NCBI RefSeq assembly: GCF_007670255.1
Contig: NZ_SZVS01000010.1
Coordinates: 1-64,000 of the forward strand
From: Paenarthrobacter nicotinovorans
GTDB lineage: Bacteria; Actinomycetota; Actinomycetes; Actinomycetales; Micrococcaceae
Length of the DNA stretch: 64,000 bases
Reading direction: 5' to 3'
The translations under genes and the position numbers were made by a program. Numbering within the stretch: position 1 is the stretch's first letter; each line of letters opens with the position of its first letter. Shown piece after piece: positions 26,411-35,699 of the stretch. The notes beneath the pieces were generated by a model that was given only the letters and a program-made list of their open reading frames with translations, made no database searches and was not told the DNA's origin.

Positions 26411-27721
26411 CTAGGCGATTCTGCTGATAATCAGCTGACTGCCCGGCCGCGAACCCTCCGGGGCAATGACCACCGCGTCGCGGAGAGCTTCCTTGGCCCG
26501 GTCGAACTTCTCCGGGGTGTCCGTCAGGAGCGTCATCAACGGCTCGCCCGCGCGCACCAGGGCTCCGGGCTTGGCGTGCATCCGGACGCCTGCCCCGGCC
26601 TGCACCTTGTCCTCCTTGCGGGCCCTGCCGGCGCCGAGCCGCCAAGCTGCGACGCCCACGGACAGTGCGTCCAGTTCGACCAGGACACCGTCGGCGGGGG
26701 CGTAAACCACCTCGGACTCCTTGGCCACCGGCAACGCCGCCCGGGGATCGCCGCCTTGGGCCTCGATCATCCGGTTCCAGACGTCCATCGCGCGGCCGTC
26801 CTTGAGCGCGGCCGCCGGATCGGCGTCGTGGATACCGGCACCGGCCAGCATCTCCTCCGCCAAGCGGACGGTAAGTTCGACGACGTCTTCCGGACCGCCG
26901 CCCGCGAGGACCTCCACTGACTCTTCCACTTCGATGGCGTTGCCTGCTGTGAGTCCCAACGGCGTCGACATGTCGGTAAGCAAGGCAACGGTGTGTACGC
27001 CTGCATCCTTGCCCAGTGCCACCATGGTTTCGGCAAGCTCCCGGGCCTTGGCTTCGTCCTTCATGAATGCTCCGGAGCCCACTTTGACGTCCAGGACCAA
27101 CGAGCCCGTGCCTTCGGCGATCTTTTTGCTCATGATCGAGGACGCGATCAGCGGAATCGCCTCCACCGTCCCGGTGACATCGCGCAAGGCGTACAGCTTC
27201 TTGTCCGCGGGAGCCAGACCCGATCCGGCAGCGCAGATCACAGCGCCCACGTCCTGGAGTTGGGCCATGATCTCGTCGTTGCTGAGGTTGGCCCGCCACC
27301 CGGGAATCGCTTCGAGCTTGTCCAGGGTTCCGCCTGTGTGGCCAAGGCCCCGGCCGGACAACTGCGGTACAGCGACGCCGAAAACGGCCACCAGCGGTGC
27401 CAGCGGCAGGGTGATCTTGTCCCCTACCCCACCGGTGGAGTGCTTGTCGCTGGTAGCCTTCCGGCCGCCGTCGGGCGTTGTCAGGGACGAGAAGTCCATC
27501 CGCTCGCCCGAGGCGATCATCGCCGAGGTCCAACGCGAGATCTCCTGGCGGTCCATGCCGTTGAGCAGGATGGCCATGTTCAGGGCCGCCATCTGTTCCT
27601 CAGCGATGACGCCGCGCGTATATGCGTCGATGGTCCAGTCGATCTGTTCCGGGGTGAGCGTGCCCTTGTCACGTTTGATGGTGATGATCTGGACAGCGTC
27701 GAAGGCTTCAGTGCTGGTCAA
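26411..27721 (-). CDS. deoA: Thymidine phosphorylase
   Basis: Cleaves thymidine (and often uridine) with phosphate to base and deoxyribose-1-phosphate. KHSTGGVGDKITLPLAPLVA is the phosphate-binding and family signature region, SGRGLGHTGGTLDKLEAIPG follows, and VGSGAFM marks the nucleoside site. I place the start at the TTG at 27721 because GGAGG lies six bases upstream and the preceding codons look non-coding; this gives 436 residues. It overlaps the end of cdd by 14 bases, so it is coupled. Confidence 0.95.
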   Translation of the reverse strand: MTSTEAFDAVQIITIKRDKGTLTPEQIDWTIDAYTRGVIAEEQMAALNMAILLNGMDRQEISRWTSAMIASGERMDFSSLTTPDGGRKATSDKHSTGGVGDKITLPLAPLVAVFGVAVPQLSGRGLGHTGGTLDKLEAIPGWRANLSNDEIMAQLQDVGAVICAAGSGLAPADKKLYALRDVTGTVEAIPLIASSIMSKKIAEGTGSLVLDVKVGSGAFMKDEAKARELAETMVALGKDAGVHTVALLTDMSTPLGLTAGNAIEVEESVEVLAGGGPEDVVELTVRLAEEMLAGAGIHDADPAAALKDGRAMDVWNRMIEAQGGDPRAALPVAKESEVVYAPADGVLVELDALSVGVAAWRLGAGRARKEDKVQAGAGVRMHAKPGALVRAGEPLMTLLTDTPEKFDRAKEALRDAVVIAPEGSRPGSQLIISRIA

Positions 27722-28121
27722 GGGTCTCCTCCAGATGTTCAGGACCAAAAGCGTCAGGGAGCACCTGGTCCATGGTTTTGATGCCTTGGGTGGTCATGAG
27801 CTGCATCCCGGGTGCCCGGAATTCGTAGAGCAGCTGGCGGCAGCGTCCGCATGGCATGAGGACATTGCCCTGGCCGTCCACACAATAGAAAGCGGCGATC
27901 CTGCCGCCGCCGCTCATGTGGAGTTGGCCCACCAGGGCGCACTCGGCGCAGAGAGTCAGCCCGTAGCTGGCGTTCTCCACATTGCAGCCGCTGACGATCC
28001 TGCCGTCCTCGGTGAGGGCCGCAGCCCCTACCGGGAACTTCGAGTAGGGAGCATAGGCGTTGGCCATCGCCTGGACCGCGGCAGTTTCCAGGGCCTGCCA
28101 GTCGACCTCGTTCGCGGACAT
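27708..28121 (-). CDS. cdd: Cytidine deaminase
   Basis: Zinc enzyme converting cytidine and deoxycytidine to the uridine forms. The metal site is CAE (in LTLCAECALV) plus PCGRC, the all-cysteine arrangement of small tetrameric enzymes; GCNVENASYG is the substrate loop. The ATG at 28121 with AAGGG six bases before is preferred over a TTG two codons earlier, giving 137 residues. It is in series with the nucleoside importer permeases and deoA. Confidence 0.96.
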   Translation of the reverse strand: MSANEVDWQALETAAVQAMANAYAPYSKFPVGAAALTEDGRIVSGCNVENASYGLTLCAECALVGQLHMSGGGRIAAFYCVDGQGNVLMPCGRCRQLLYEFRAPGMQLMTTQGIKTMDQVLPDAFGPEHLEETLDQH

Positions 28122-28123
28122 CG

Positions 28124-29413
28124 TCAACCCTTCACGTACGGTATGCCGCTTGCGGCTGGTGGCCGCGACTTACCCACCAGGCCGGCGACGGCGAAGATGG
28201 TCACCAGGTACGGCAGCATGGCCATGAACTGGCTGGGAACGGGCGTTCCGATGATGCCCAGAATGGACTGCAGGTTGTACGCAAAACCGAACAGCAGCGA
28301 CGCCAGGAACGCCCCGATCGGGTTCCATCGGCCAAAGATCAGGGCAGCCAGCGCAATGAAGCCGCGGCCGCCGGAGATGTCCTTGGTGAAGGAGTCGATG
28401 GTCACCAGGGTGAACACCGCGCCACCGATGCCGGCGATAGCACCACCCAGGGTGACGTTCCAGAAACGCGTTGCGTTGACGTTGATGCCCAAGGTATCGG
28501 CAGCCTGCGGGTGCTCGCCGACGGCGCGGACGCGCAGGCCCCAGCGGGTCTTGAACAAGCCGAACCAGACGACGGCCACAGCGATGTACATGAGGTAGCC
28601 GGCGATGGACTGTTCGAAAAGGATGGGCCCAATGATGGGGATGTCCGAGAGCAGCGGGATGGGCAGGATGTCCAAGCGGCCCGGAGTGTTGAACTGCTCC
28701 TTGTTGGGGACCATGAGCGTGCCGTACAGGAAGCCCGTCAGGCCGGAGACCAGAACGTTGAGGACGACACCGACGATGATCTGGTTCACGAGGTACTTGA
28801 TACTGAACACCGCAAGGACCATGGAGACCACCGCACCGGCAGCGGCCGCGGCGATCAGGCCGATGTACGGGCTTCCGGTCATGGTGGCCACCAGGGCTGC
28901 CGTGAACGCGCCGCCCAGGAGCTGGCCTTCGATGGCGATGTTGACCACGCCGACACGCTCACACAGGACGCCCGAAAGCGAGCCGAAGACCAATGGAACC
29001 GCGAGGGTCACCGAACCGGCCACCAGGCCTGCCAGGGAAATGGACGGCTGACGGGCACCGGCCACAATCCACACCAACAGGGCGAAAACGAAGACCACGG
29101 CGAACGCTATGGGAAGCCACTTTGGCGACTTTTCTCCCTGTGTCCAGAGGTAGATCGAGTAGGCAGCCATGGCCAGCAACAGGATGCCGAGCACGATGCC
29201 ACCCACTTGGCCGGGAATCATCAGCGCCGGGACTGCTACCGCGTCGCCGGTATCGCTGATCTTCATCTCCGCTGTCTTGTCCGAGCCGAGGAAGCCAAAG
29301 AAGACCAGTGCAACAAGGGCCAGGACGCCCAGCGAAACGGGAACTTTCAAGGACGGTCGGAACCCCGGCAGGGCCGTGGAACCCGACCTGGGGGCAGTGG
29401 TTGTCGCGCTCAT
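28124..29413 (-). CDS. Nucleoside-type ABC transporter permease (NupQ-like)
   Basis: A 429-residue permease with about ten hydrophobic segments, of the BmpA-associated nucleoside importer class. Conserved parts include the loop KTRWGLRVRAVGEHPQAADT and NVTLGGAIAGIGGAVFTL, the coupling-helix region shared with ribose-type permeases. The first 130 residues contain extra helices not found in shorter homologues. It overlaps the previous permease by four bases and ends just before cdd. Nucleoside specificity is inferred from gene context with cdd, deoA and the Bmp lipoprotein. Confidence 0.92.
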   Translation of the reverse strand: MSATTTAPRSGSTALPGFRPSLKVPVSLGVLALVALVFFGFLGSDKTAEMKISDTGDAVAVPALMIPGQVGGIVLGILLLAMAAYSIYLWTQGEKSPKWLPIAFAVVFVFALLVWIVAGARQPSISLAGLVAGSVTLAVPLVFGSLSGVLCERVGVVNIAIEGQLLGGAFTAALVATMTGSPYIGLIAAAAAGAVVSMVLAVFSIKYLVNQIIVGVVLNVLVSGLTGFLYGTLMVPNKEQFNTPGRLDILPIPLLSDIPIIGPILFEQSIAGYLMYIAVAVVWFGLFKTRWGLRVRAVGEHPQAADTLGINVNATRFWNVTLGGAIAGIGGAVFTLVTIDSFTKDISGGRGFIALAALIFGRWNPIGAFLASLLFGFAYNLQSILGIIGTPVPSQFMAMLPYLVTIFAVAGLVGKSRPPAASGIPYVKG

Positions 29414-30759
29414 TTGGCACCTCCGGTGGCGTTGGCAAGGGCAGCTTCAGGGGCCGCCTTCGGTGTCTTGTCCTTCTTCTTTTTCTTGCCTTCCAGCCGG
29501 AAGATCGATCGGATCAGTGGCGGAGCAGCGATGAACAGGACGATCAGGGACTGGACCACCAGCACGATGTCGATGGGTGTTCCGGTTTGGATCTGCATCT
29601 GCACGGCACCGGCGCGGAAGGCACCGAACAACAGTCCCGCGAAGAAGGTCCCCCACGGCGTGCTGCGGCCGAGCAAGGCAACAGTGATGGAGTCGAATCC
29701 GATCTGGGCCGCCACACCTCCAGTCAGCACCTTTTCGGTGCCGGCGACCTGCGCGACGCCACCGAATGCGGCCAAGGCACCGGCCAGTGCCATCACGAGG
29801 ATGGTGGCCCGGGGTACCTTGACGCCGGCCGTGCGGGCAGCGATCGGGTTCGCACCAACGGCACGGAATTCAAAGCCGACAGTGGACCGGTTCAACATCC
29901 ACCACACGCCGTAGGTCAGCGCGATGGCCACAAGGAAGCCAAGGTGGAGCCGGGATCCCGGAATGAGCACCGGGTAGGTTGCGGTTTCATCCAAACGCGG
30001 CGAGATGGGGCTGTTGTCCCCCGGCCGCCGGAACGCTGCGGTGTTCAGGAGGAAGTCCAGCAGGAACAAGGCCACATAGTTCAGCATGATGGTCACGATG
30101 ACCTCGTGCGCGCCGGTCCGGGCCTTGAGGATACCGACGATCGCGCCCCATGCGGCGCCGCCGAGGACACCCATGATGATAACGAGAAGCAGGTGCAGGC
30201 CGAAGGGCAGGTGCCAGGTGAACCCGACGTAGGCGGCAAGGGTGGCGCTGATGATGATCTGCCCCTGCGCACCGATGTTGAAAAGGCCCGCACGGAAGGC
30301 CAGGGCAACGCCCAAGCCGGCACAGATCAAGGGCGTGGCAACCGTCATCGTTTCCAGCAGCGGCTTGAAGCCCTGCCGGGGGCTGAAGACCGAGCCCTGG
30401 AAGAGCGCCACGTAGCTGTCCGTCATGGCAGACCACAGCGCGGTCAGGAAATCGCTGGGACGGGCGAAGAGGTAGCCCGCGGTCTTGGCTACCTGGGAAT
30501 CGGTGCTGGCAATCAGCAAGCCACCGAGGAACAGCGCCACAATGACGGCCAAAACAGACACGAAGCCATTGCCCATGACAATGCGACGCATCAGGTTGCC
30601 CTGTTCGTGTCCGGGATCTCCACTCTGGGACGAAACCGGGACAATGGACGGCTCAAGGGTCCCTCCGGCGGTATCCAAGGCAACGTCTGCTGCCCGTACT
30701 TCCGCTGTGGACTCCCCAGGGGTTTGGTCCTTGGTGGACCCGTCGCTGCTAGTGGTCAT
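29410..30759 (-). CDS. Nucleoside-type ABC transporter permease (NupP-like)
   Basis: Second permease, 449 residues. An N-terminal hydrophilic segment of about 60 residues precedes the first helix, and a Lys-rich end (LEGKKKKKDKTP) follows the last. Family marks are FNIGAQGQIIISATLAAYVG, GLNPxAARTAGVK-type loop (AVGANPIAARTAGVKVPRA) and LLGRSTPWGTFFAGLLFGA. Its start overlaps the ATPase end by 11 bases. Together with the other permease it forms a heterodimeric channel. Confidence 0.92.
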   Translation of the reverse strand: MTTSSDGSTKDQTPGESTAEVRAADVALDTAGGTLEPSIVPVSSQSGDPGHEQGNLMRRIVMGNGFVSVLAVIVALFLGGLLIASTDSQVAKTAGYLFARPSDFLTALWSAMTDSYVALFQGSVFSPRQGFKPLLETMTVATPLICAGLGVALAFRAGLFNIGAQGQIIISATLAAYVGFTWHLPFGLHLLLVIIMGVLGGAAWGAIVGILKARTGAHEVIVTIMLNYVALFLLDFLLNTAAFRRPGDNSPISPRLDETATYPVLIPGSRLHLGFLVAIALTYGVWWMLNRSTVGFEFRAVGANPIAARTAGVKVPRATILVMALAGALAAFGGVAQVAGTEKVLTGGVAAQIGFDSITVALLGRSTPWGTFFAGLLFGAFRAGAVQMQIQTGTPIDIVLVVQSLIVLFIAAPPLIRSIFRLEGKKKKKDKTPKAAPEAALANATGGAK

Positions 30760-32278
30760 CGGAGCCTCCTTCCGGGCCGACGCCGGCCATCATCAAGCCG
30801 AGCGTGTCGCGGGGTGTTCCCGCCGGGACGATTCCCACGAGTTTGCCCTTGTAGAGCACTGCGATCCTGTCTGCGAGTTCGATGACTTCATCCAGCTCCG
30901 TGGAAACGATCATCACCGGCGTCCCGACGTCGCGCTCGGCAACAATGCGCTTGTGCAGGAATTCGATGGAGCCGACGTCCACACCACGGGTTGGTTGGCT
31001 TGCGATGAACAACCGAAGCGGCCGGGAGAGCTCCCGGGCCATGACCACTTTTTGCTGGTTGCCACCGGACAAGGTTCCCGCAGCCGACCCGGCAGAGGGC
31101 GTGCGGATATCGAATTCCTCGATCTTGGCCTTGGCATGTTCGGCCACCTTGGCGGGCTTCATGCTGATACCGCTGGCAAACGGAGCCTGGTCGTACAGGT
31201 CAAGCACCAGGTTCTCGGCCACCGAGAAAGGACCCACCAAGCCGTCGACGGTACGGTCTTCGGGGACAAAGCCGACGCCGGAGCGCAGCACGTCCTTGAC
31301 GGGGAGTCCCAGGAGTTGCTTCCCGTCCAGGACCACCGAGCCTGTCACGTGTTCCTGGACTCCGAGGATGGCTTCGGTCAGCTCGGTTTGGCCATTGCCC
31401 TGGACCCCTGCGATGGCAAGGATCTCGCCCTGTGCGATGTCGAAGCTGATCCCGTCCACCACGTTGGTTCCGTTGGCGGCGCGGACCGTCAGGTTTTCGA
31501 CGACGAACGTGGTTTCCTTGGGCTGGGCGGCGGCCTTGTTCAGGCTCAGGCTGACCGGGCGGCCCACCATCATGGAGGCGAGCTCCGTGGGTGAGGCAGT
31601 GGGAGGTGCGTCGCCAACGACTTTGCCGCGGCGGACCACTGTGATCACGTCGGAGACGGCCTTTACTTCGCGCAGTTTGTGCGAGATGAAGACGATGGAC
31701 GTCCCGCCGGCTTTGAGCTGGCGCATGATGTCCAGCAGTTCGTCGGTTTCCTGCGGGGTGAGCACCGCTGTGGGCTCGTCCAGGATGAGGACCTTGGCTT
31801 CCCGGACCAGGGCCTTGATGATTTCGACACGCTGTTGGACGCCCACCGGGAGGTCTTCCACCAGGGCGTCGGGATCGACGTCGAAACCGTACTTGTCGGA
31901 AATTTCCCGGATCTTTTTCCGGGTCTCGTCGATGCTGAGGACACCGCCAAAGGACGTCGGTTCGGCACCGAGCGCCACGTTTTCGGCCACCGTAAACACA
32001 GGGACAAGCATGAAGTGCTGGTGCACCATGCCGATACCGGCAGCCATGGCGTCGCCCGGGCCGCGGAAGTTCACAGGCTGGTCGTCCACAAGGATCTGGC
32101 CCGCGGTGGGCTCATACAGCCCGTAGAGCACGTTCATGAGGGTTGATTTGCCGGCACCGTTTTCGCCGAGGAGGCAATGGATCTGGCCGGATTCGACCAC
32201 GAGGTCGATGTCTTGGTTGGCATAGAAGGTCCCGAACGCTTTCGAGATCCCCTTCAATTCGAGTTTCACAACTCCCAC
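30749..32278 (-). CDS. Nucleoside-type ABC transporter ATPase, duplicated domains
   Basis: A 509-residue protein with two fused nucleotide-binding domains as in RbsA and NupO. Domain one has a full Walker A (GENGAGKST) and Walker B (VLILDEPTAVLTP). Domain two has a degenerate Walker A (GVQGNGQTEL) but an intact signature LSGGNQQKVVMAREL, the usual asymmetric pattern. The start is uncertain: GTG at 32278 or GTG at 32269, neither with an ideal ribosome site. A terminator stands between the upstream lipoprotein gene and this one, so expression here depends on read-through or on a promoter in 32279-32348. Confidence 0.94.
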   Translation of the reverse strand: MGVVKLELKGISKAFGTFYANQDIDLVVESGQIHCLLGENGAGKSTLMNVLYGLYEPTAGQILVDDQPVNFRGPGDAMAAGIGMVHQHFMLVPVFTVAENVALGAEPTSFGGVLSIDETRKKIREISDKYGFDVDPDALVEDLPVGVQQRVEIIKALVREAKVLILDEPTAVLTPQETDELLDIMRQLKAGGTSIVFISHKLREVKAVSDVITVVRRGKVVGDAPPTASPTELASMMVGRPVSLSLNKAAAQPKETTFVVENLTVRAANGTNVVDGISFDIAQGEILAIAGVQGNGQTELTEAILGVQEHVTGSVVLDGKQLLGLPVKDVLRSGVGFVPEDRTVDGLVGPFSVAENLVLDLYDQAPFASGISMKPAKVAEHAKAKIEEFDIRTPSAGSAAGTLSGGNQQKVVMARELSRPLRLFIASQPTRGVDVGSIEFLHKRIVAERDVGTPVMIVSTELDEVIELADRIAVLYKGKLVGIVPAGTPRDTLGLMMAGVGPEGGSDDH

Positions 32279-32300
32279 CGTTCTTTGAGTCCGAGGGACG

Positions 32301-32338
32301 GCTGAACAGCTCCAAAGCCACGAGCTTTGGGATCAGCC
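32301..32338. repeat. Nested inverted repeat before the nucleoside ATPase gene
   Basis: Outer arms GGCTGA/TCAGCC and inner arms CCAAAGC/GCTTTGG around a five-base loop. It lies between the lipoprotein terminator and the ATPase start. It could be an operator or an RNA stem that protects the downstream message; undecided. Confidence 0.5.
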
Positions 32339-32348
32339 TAGTCAGGGC

Positions 32349-32390
32349 AAAAACGCGCCGCCAGTACCGGGGCACGGTACTGGCGGCGCG
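32349..32390 (-). terminator. Strong terminator between Bmp lipoprotein and ATPase genes
   Basis: A perfect 16-bp stem CGCGCCGCCAGTACCG with complement, five-base loop, then five T residues on the minus strand. Confidence 0.92.
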
Positions 32391-32402
32391 TCCAGGAATT
32401 GC

Positions 32403-33509
32403 TTACTTCTTGGGGCTTGCCTTCGATTCGACAACGAGCTTGCCGGAGACGATGTCCGCCTTGATGGCGTCGAGTTCGGACTTGGTTTCGGAAGAAACAG
32501 CGGAATCGAGGTCGTGGAACGGGGCGATGGCCACGCCGTCGTTGGCGAGTGTGCCAACGTACGCTTCGTTGCTGAACTTGCCGTCCTTGTCGTCCTTCAC
32601 CACGGTTTCAACGGCCTCGCCCATCTGCTTGACCACGGAGGTCAGCATGAGGTCCTTGTACTCGGGAGCGGTCAGGTAGCCGTCGGAGTCAACCCAGATG
32701 AGCTTGACGTCCTTGCCGGCAGCTTTGGCTTCCTTGAGGGCTGCGCCTGCACCCTTGCCGACCGGACCTGCCACGGGCATGACGATGTCCGCGCCCTGGT
32801 CCAGCAGGTTGATGGTGACCTGCTTGCCGGTGTCCTGCTTCTCGAAGTCACCGGTGAAGGAGCCGTCCTGGGTGTTCTTGTCCCAGCCAACAACCTGGAC
32901 GTTCTTGCCCTTGGCCTTGTTGTAGGCCTGGACGCCGTCGTAGAAGCCGTCCATGAAGATTGTCACGGTCGGGATCTTGATGCCGCCGAAGGTGCCCACC
33001 TTGCCGGTTTTGGACGTTGCTGCTGCGGCGTAGCCCGCCAGGTAGGCAGCCTGCGCGGTGTCGTAGACAACCGGCTTGACGTTGGCTACAGGGGTGTCAT
33101 ACGCGAAGTCGATGATGGCGAAGTGCTTGTCAGTGTTCTTCTCGGCGGCAGCCTTGGTGGCATCGCCCAGGAGGAAGCCCACAGTGATGGTCAGGTTGCA
33201 GCCTGCGGAAACCATGCCGTTGAGGTTGGTTTCGAAGTCGCTGTTGGCCTTGGACTCGGCCGACTTGGTCTGGATGCCAAGGTCCTTCTCAGTCTTCTTG
33301 AGTCCCTCGTATGAGGACTGGTTGAAGGACTGGTCGTCGAATCCGCCGGAGTCGGAAACGATGCATCCGAGGAAATCGCTCTTGGTAGCGGTGCCGGATC
33401 CGGCATCGGGGGCCTGGCCACAGCCGGTCAGCAGGAGCGCTGCTGCGCCGACGGTTGCGACACCGGCCATTGAACCGCGCTTCAGGGTGGCACGCAGTGG
33501 TTTCTTCAA
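32403..33509 (-). CDS. BMP family nucleoside-binding lipoprotein
   Basis: A 368-residue lipoprotein. The start is the TTG at 33509, preceded by GGAGG at four bases; the frame is open further but lacks a ribosome site. The signal has lipobox LLLTGC near residue 32. The mature part is a BMP/PnrA-type binding protein (GGFDDQSFNQSSYEGLK, then YDTAQAAYLAGYAAAATSK, and WVDSDGYLTAPEY). In this family the ligand is a purine or pyrimidine nucleoside. It is the first gene of the importer and is followed by a strong terminator, which would raise the lipoprotein level above the other subunits. Confidence 0.92.
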   Translation of the reverse strand: MKKPLRATLKRGSMAGVATVGAAALLLTGCGQAPDAGSGTATKSDFLGCIVSDSGGFDDQSFNQSSYEGLKKTEKDLGIQTKSAESKANSDFETNLNGMVSAGCNLTITVGFLLGDATKAAAEKNTDKHFAIIDFAYDTPVANVKPVVYDTAQAAYLAGYAAAATSKTGKVGTFGGIKIPTVTIFMDGFYDGVQAYNKAKGKNVQVVGWDKNTQDGSFTGDFEKQDTGKQVTINLLDQGADIVMPVAGPVGKGAGAALKEAKAAGKDVKLIWVDSDGYLTAPEYKDLMLTSVVKQMGEAVETVVKDDKDGKFSNEAYVGTLANDGVAIAPFHDLDSAVSSETKSELDAIKADIVSGKLVVESKASPKK

Positions 33510-33720
33510 TTTTCCTCCAGGAAGAAAGTGATTGGCGCTACGACGGATGGTCAATGAGTGTCCGTTTCCAAAAACTTCGGGGCAGAAATTCTGTTTTCAC
33601 TGAGGCTTCGCAGCACTGCGCCGAGGCGCACTTATAGCAACAACCCTAGTGGCCTGGAACACACCGGAGTAGCACAAAGCCGCCCTCCCGGACAGATTGT
33701 TGACTTTTTGTTACCAAGCA

Positions 33721-33751
33721 GTAGCCGGGTGTGCAAGTCACACCCGACTAC
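33721..33751 (-). terminator. Possible terminator after the oxidoreductase gene
   Basis: GTAG plus CGGGTGTG pairing with CACACCCG plus CTAC around a five-base loop, just beyond the stop at 33758. There is no immediate T tract, so the call is tentative. Confidence 0.45.
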
Positions 33752-33757
33752 CCACGA

Positions 33758-34780
33758 CTACAACCGGACGAGCATCTTTCCGGTGTTGGCTCCGTCCAGC
33801 AGATCAATGAAGGCCTGCGGGGCGTTTTCCAAGCAGTCAACGATCGTCTCGTCGTAGCTGATGGTTCCATCTGCAAGCCATCCGGCCATTTTCCGGGCAA
33901 ACTCGGCAGCGTGCTGGCGCTGTCCGCCCACCAGGAAACCGCGGAGGGTCAACTGCTTGCCGATGGCCACGGCCAGGTTTCGTGGGGCGGCCGGCGGCTC
34001 GGTTGAGTTGTACTGGGCGATGGCGCCACACATTGCCACCCGGCCACCGACGGTGAGGGTGGCCAATGCGGCCTCAAGGTGTTCCCCGCCGACGTTGTCG
34101 AAGTACACGTCGATCCCGCGCTCCCCCGCAGCTTCCCGGAGCTGCTCGAGGACCGGGCCGTCGTTGTAGTTGAACGCGGCATCAAATCCGAGTTCCACAA
34201 GGCGGGCAACCTTCTCCGCCGAACCGGCGCTGCCGATGACTTTGGAGGCACCCATGGCCTTGGCGATCTGGCCCACCATGGAACCAACTGCGCCGGCCGC
34301 ACCGGAGACGAAGACGACGTCGCCCTCTTTGAACTCGGCCACCTTCAGCAGGCCGGCGTAGGCGGTCAGGCCGGTCATGCCCAGCGCGCCCAGGAAGGCC
34401 GAGGTCGGGGCAAGCCCGCCCGGCACTGGCGTGGTTGCTGCCGCGTCCACCACCGCGTGTTCACGCCACCCCAGTTGATGCACGACGACGTCACCCACCT
34501 TGTGCGCGTCCGAACGGGACGCGATCACCTCACCTACGGCACCGCCGTCGAGCGCTGCATCCAGGCGGAACGGCGCCGAGTACGACTTGACGTCGTTCAT
34601 GCGGCCGCGCATGTAGGGATCCACGGACATGAACTGGTTCTTCACCAGGATCTGGCCTTCAGCGAGCTCGGGCAGCGCAGACTGCGCCAAGCGGAAGTTC
34701 TCCGGGGCGGGACGGCCTACCGGACGTGAAGCGAGCTGGATCTCGCGGGTTTCCACCGGCGTGCTGGCGGCGGCGCTCAT
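33758..34780 (-). CDS. NADP-dependent medium-chain oxidoreductase (CurA/leukotriene-reductase type)
   Basis: A 340-residue zinc-free medium-chain dehydrogenase. N-terminal SVDPYMRGRMNDVKSY is the signature of the NADP-dependent alkenal/prostaglandin reductase branch, and VSGAAGAVGSMVGQIAKAMG is the nucleotide-binding loop. Members reduce alpha,beta-unsaturated carbonyls. It overlaps ohr by four bases and lies in the ohrR operon, so a role in handling reactive aldehydes from peroxidised lipids is a fair inference. Confidence 0.92.
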   Translation of the reverse strand: MSAAASTPVETREIQLASRPVGRPAPENFRLAQSALPELAEGQILVKNQFMSVDPYMRGRMNDVKSYSAPFRLDAALDGGAVGEVIASRSDAHKVGDVVVHQLGWREHAVVDAAATTPVPGGLAPTSAFLGALGMTGLTAYAGLLKVAEFKEGDVVFVSGAAGAVGSMVGQIAKAMGASKVIGSAGSAEKVARLVELGFDAAFNYNDGPVLEQLREAAGERGIDVYFDNVGGEHLEAALATLTVGGRVAMCGAIAQYNSTEPPAAPRNLAVAIGKQLTLRGFLVGGQRQHAAEFARKMAGWLADGTISYDETIVDCLENAPQAFIDLLDGANTGKMLVRL

Positions 34781-35208
34781 GCTGCGAACTCCACGAGCTT
34801 GAGGTCAACGGCCATGTTGCCGCGGGTGGCGTTGGAGTAGGGGCAGATCTGGTGCGCCTTGGCCATCAAGGCTTCGGCGGTTTCGCGGTCCAGGGCAGGC
34901 AGGGCGATCTCCAGCTCAGCGGCAAGGCCGTAGCCTTCGCTGTCGGTCAATGCGCCGAAGTGGATCTTGGCGGCTACAGCTGAATCCCTGACATCCGCGC
35001 GTTCCTTCCGGCCGACAAGCCTCAAGGCGGAGTGGAAGCACGCAGCGTAACCGGCGGCGAAAAGCTGCTCGGGGTTGGTTCCCTGGCCGTTGCCACCCAG
35101 TTCCACCGGGCTGGCCAGGGCCACATCCAGTTTTCCGTCCTTGGTGCGGGCGTTGCCGTCGCGGCCTTCGCCGGAGGCCAGTGCCTCGGCTGTGTAGAGA
35201 GTCTTCAA
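34777..35208 (-). CDS. ohr: Organic hydroperoxide resistance protein (Ohr/OsmC family)
   Basis: A 143-residue thiol peroxidase. The peroxidatic cysteine is in GYAACFHSALRL (about residue 56) and the resolving cysteine in HQICPYSNATRGN (about residue 122); both are intact. It detoxifies organic hydroperoxides using lipoylated reductants. The gene lies between ohrR and the oxidoreductase in one operon. Confidence 0.95.
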   Translation of the reverse strand: MKTLYTAEALASGEGRDGNARTKDGKLDVALASPVELGGNGQGTNPEQLFAAGYAACFHSALRLVGRKERADVRDSAVAAKIHFGALTDSEGYGLAAELEIALPALDRETAEALMAKAHQICPYSNATRGNMAVDLKLVEFAA

Positions 35209-35251
35209 GGTGTTTTCCGTTCTCTTCGGGAATTGGATCGCGTGAAAAATG

Positions 35252-35686
35252 TCAGAGTGAGCTGTTCAGCGCGGCCGTGAGCTTGCCGAGGGTCGCGTGC
35301 AGCTGCTGGATCTCGGCGGCGTCGAGCCCTGCGGCGTCGGCCAGGCGCTGCGGCACTGCCTGGGCCCGGGCACTGAGGGCTGTTCCGGCGTCGGTCAGCA
35401 CGACGTCCACGCGGCGTTCGTCGTCGGCGGAGCGCTTGCGCTCCACGAGCCCCAGGCCCTCAAGGCGTTTCAGCAAGGGCGACAACGTTCCGGAATCGAG
35501 GCCCAGTTCGGCGCCAAGTTCACGGACACTTCGCGGCTCCTGCTCCCACAACACCAGCATCACCAGGTACTGCGGGTACGTCAGGCCGAGTTCGTCCAAC
35601 ACGGGGCGGTAGACCGCCGTCGCGGCCTTGGAGGCCGAGTACAGCGCGAAGCAGACCTGGTGGCGGAGGCGGGGTGCATCACTCAT
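35252..35686 (-). CDS. ohrR: MarR family peroxide-sensing repressor (OhrR)
   Basis: A 144-residue winged-helix protein. The N-terminal LRHQVCFALYSASKAA contains the single conserved cysteine that is oxidised by organic peroxide in OhrR, and LDSGTLSPLLKRLEGLGLV is the recognition helix region, followed by wing residues RSADDERRVDV. The ATG at 35686 is taken as start. A perfect 21-bp palindrome 13 bases upstream is a fitting autoregulatory operator. ohr and an oxidoreductase follow in the same direction. Confidence 0.93.
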   Translation of the reverse strand: MSDAPRLRHQVCFALYSASKAATAVYRPVLDELGLTYPQYLVMLVLWEQEPRSVRELGAELGLDSGTLSPLLKRLEGLGLVERKRSADDERRVDVVLTDAGTALSARAQAVPQRLADAAGLDAAEIQQLHATLGKLTAALNSSL

Positions 35687-35699
35687 GGACAAAACGATA

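Noticed and set aside
26325..27533. Upstream extension of the second DedA gene through deoA (619 codons in all)
   Set aside because: Only the last 216 codons resemble DedA; the rest is an alternative frame of deoA on the same strand.
32349..32390. REP-type repeat
   Set aside because: The stem is followed by five T residues right after a stop codon, so an intrinsic terminator explains it better.
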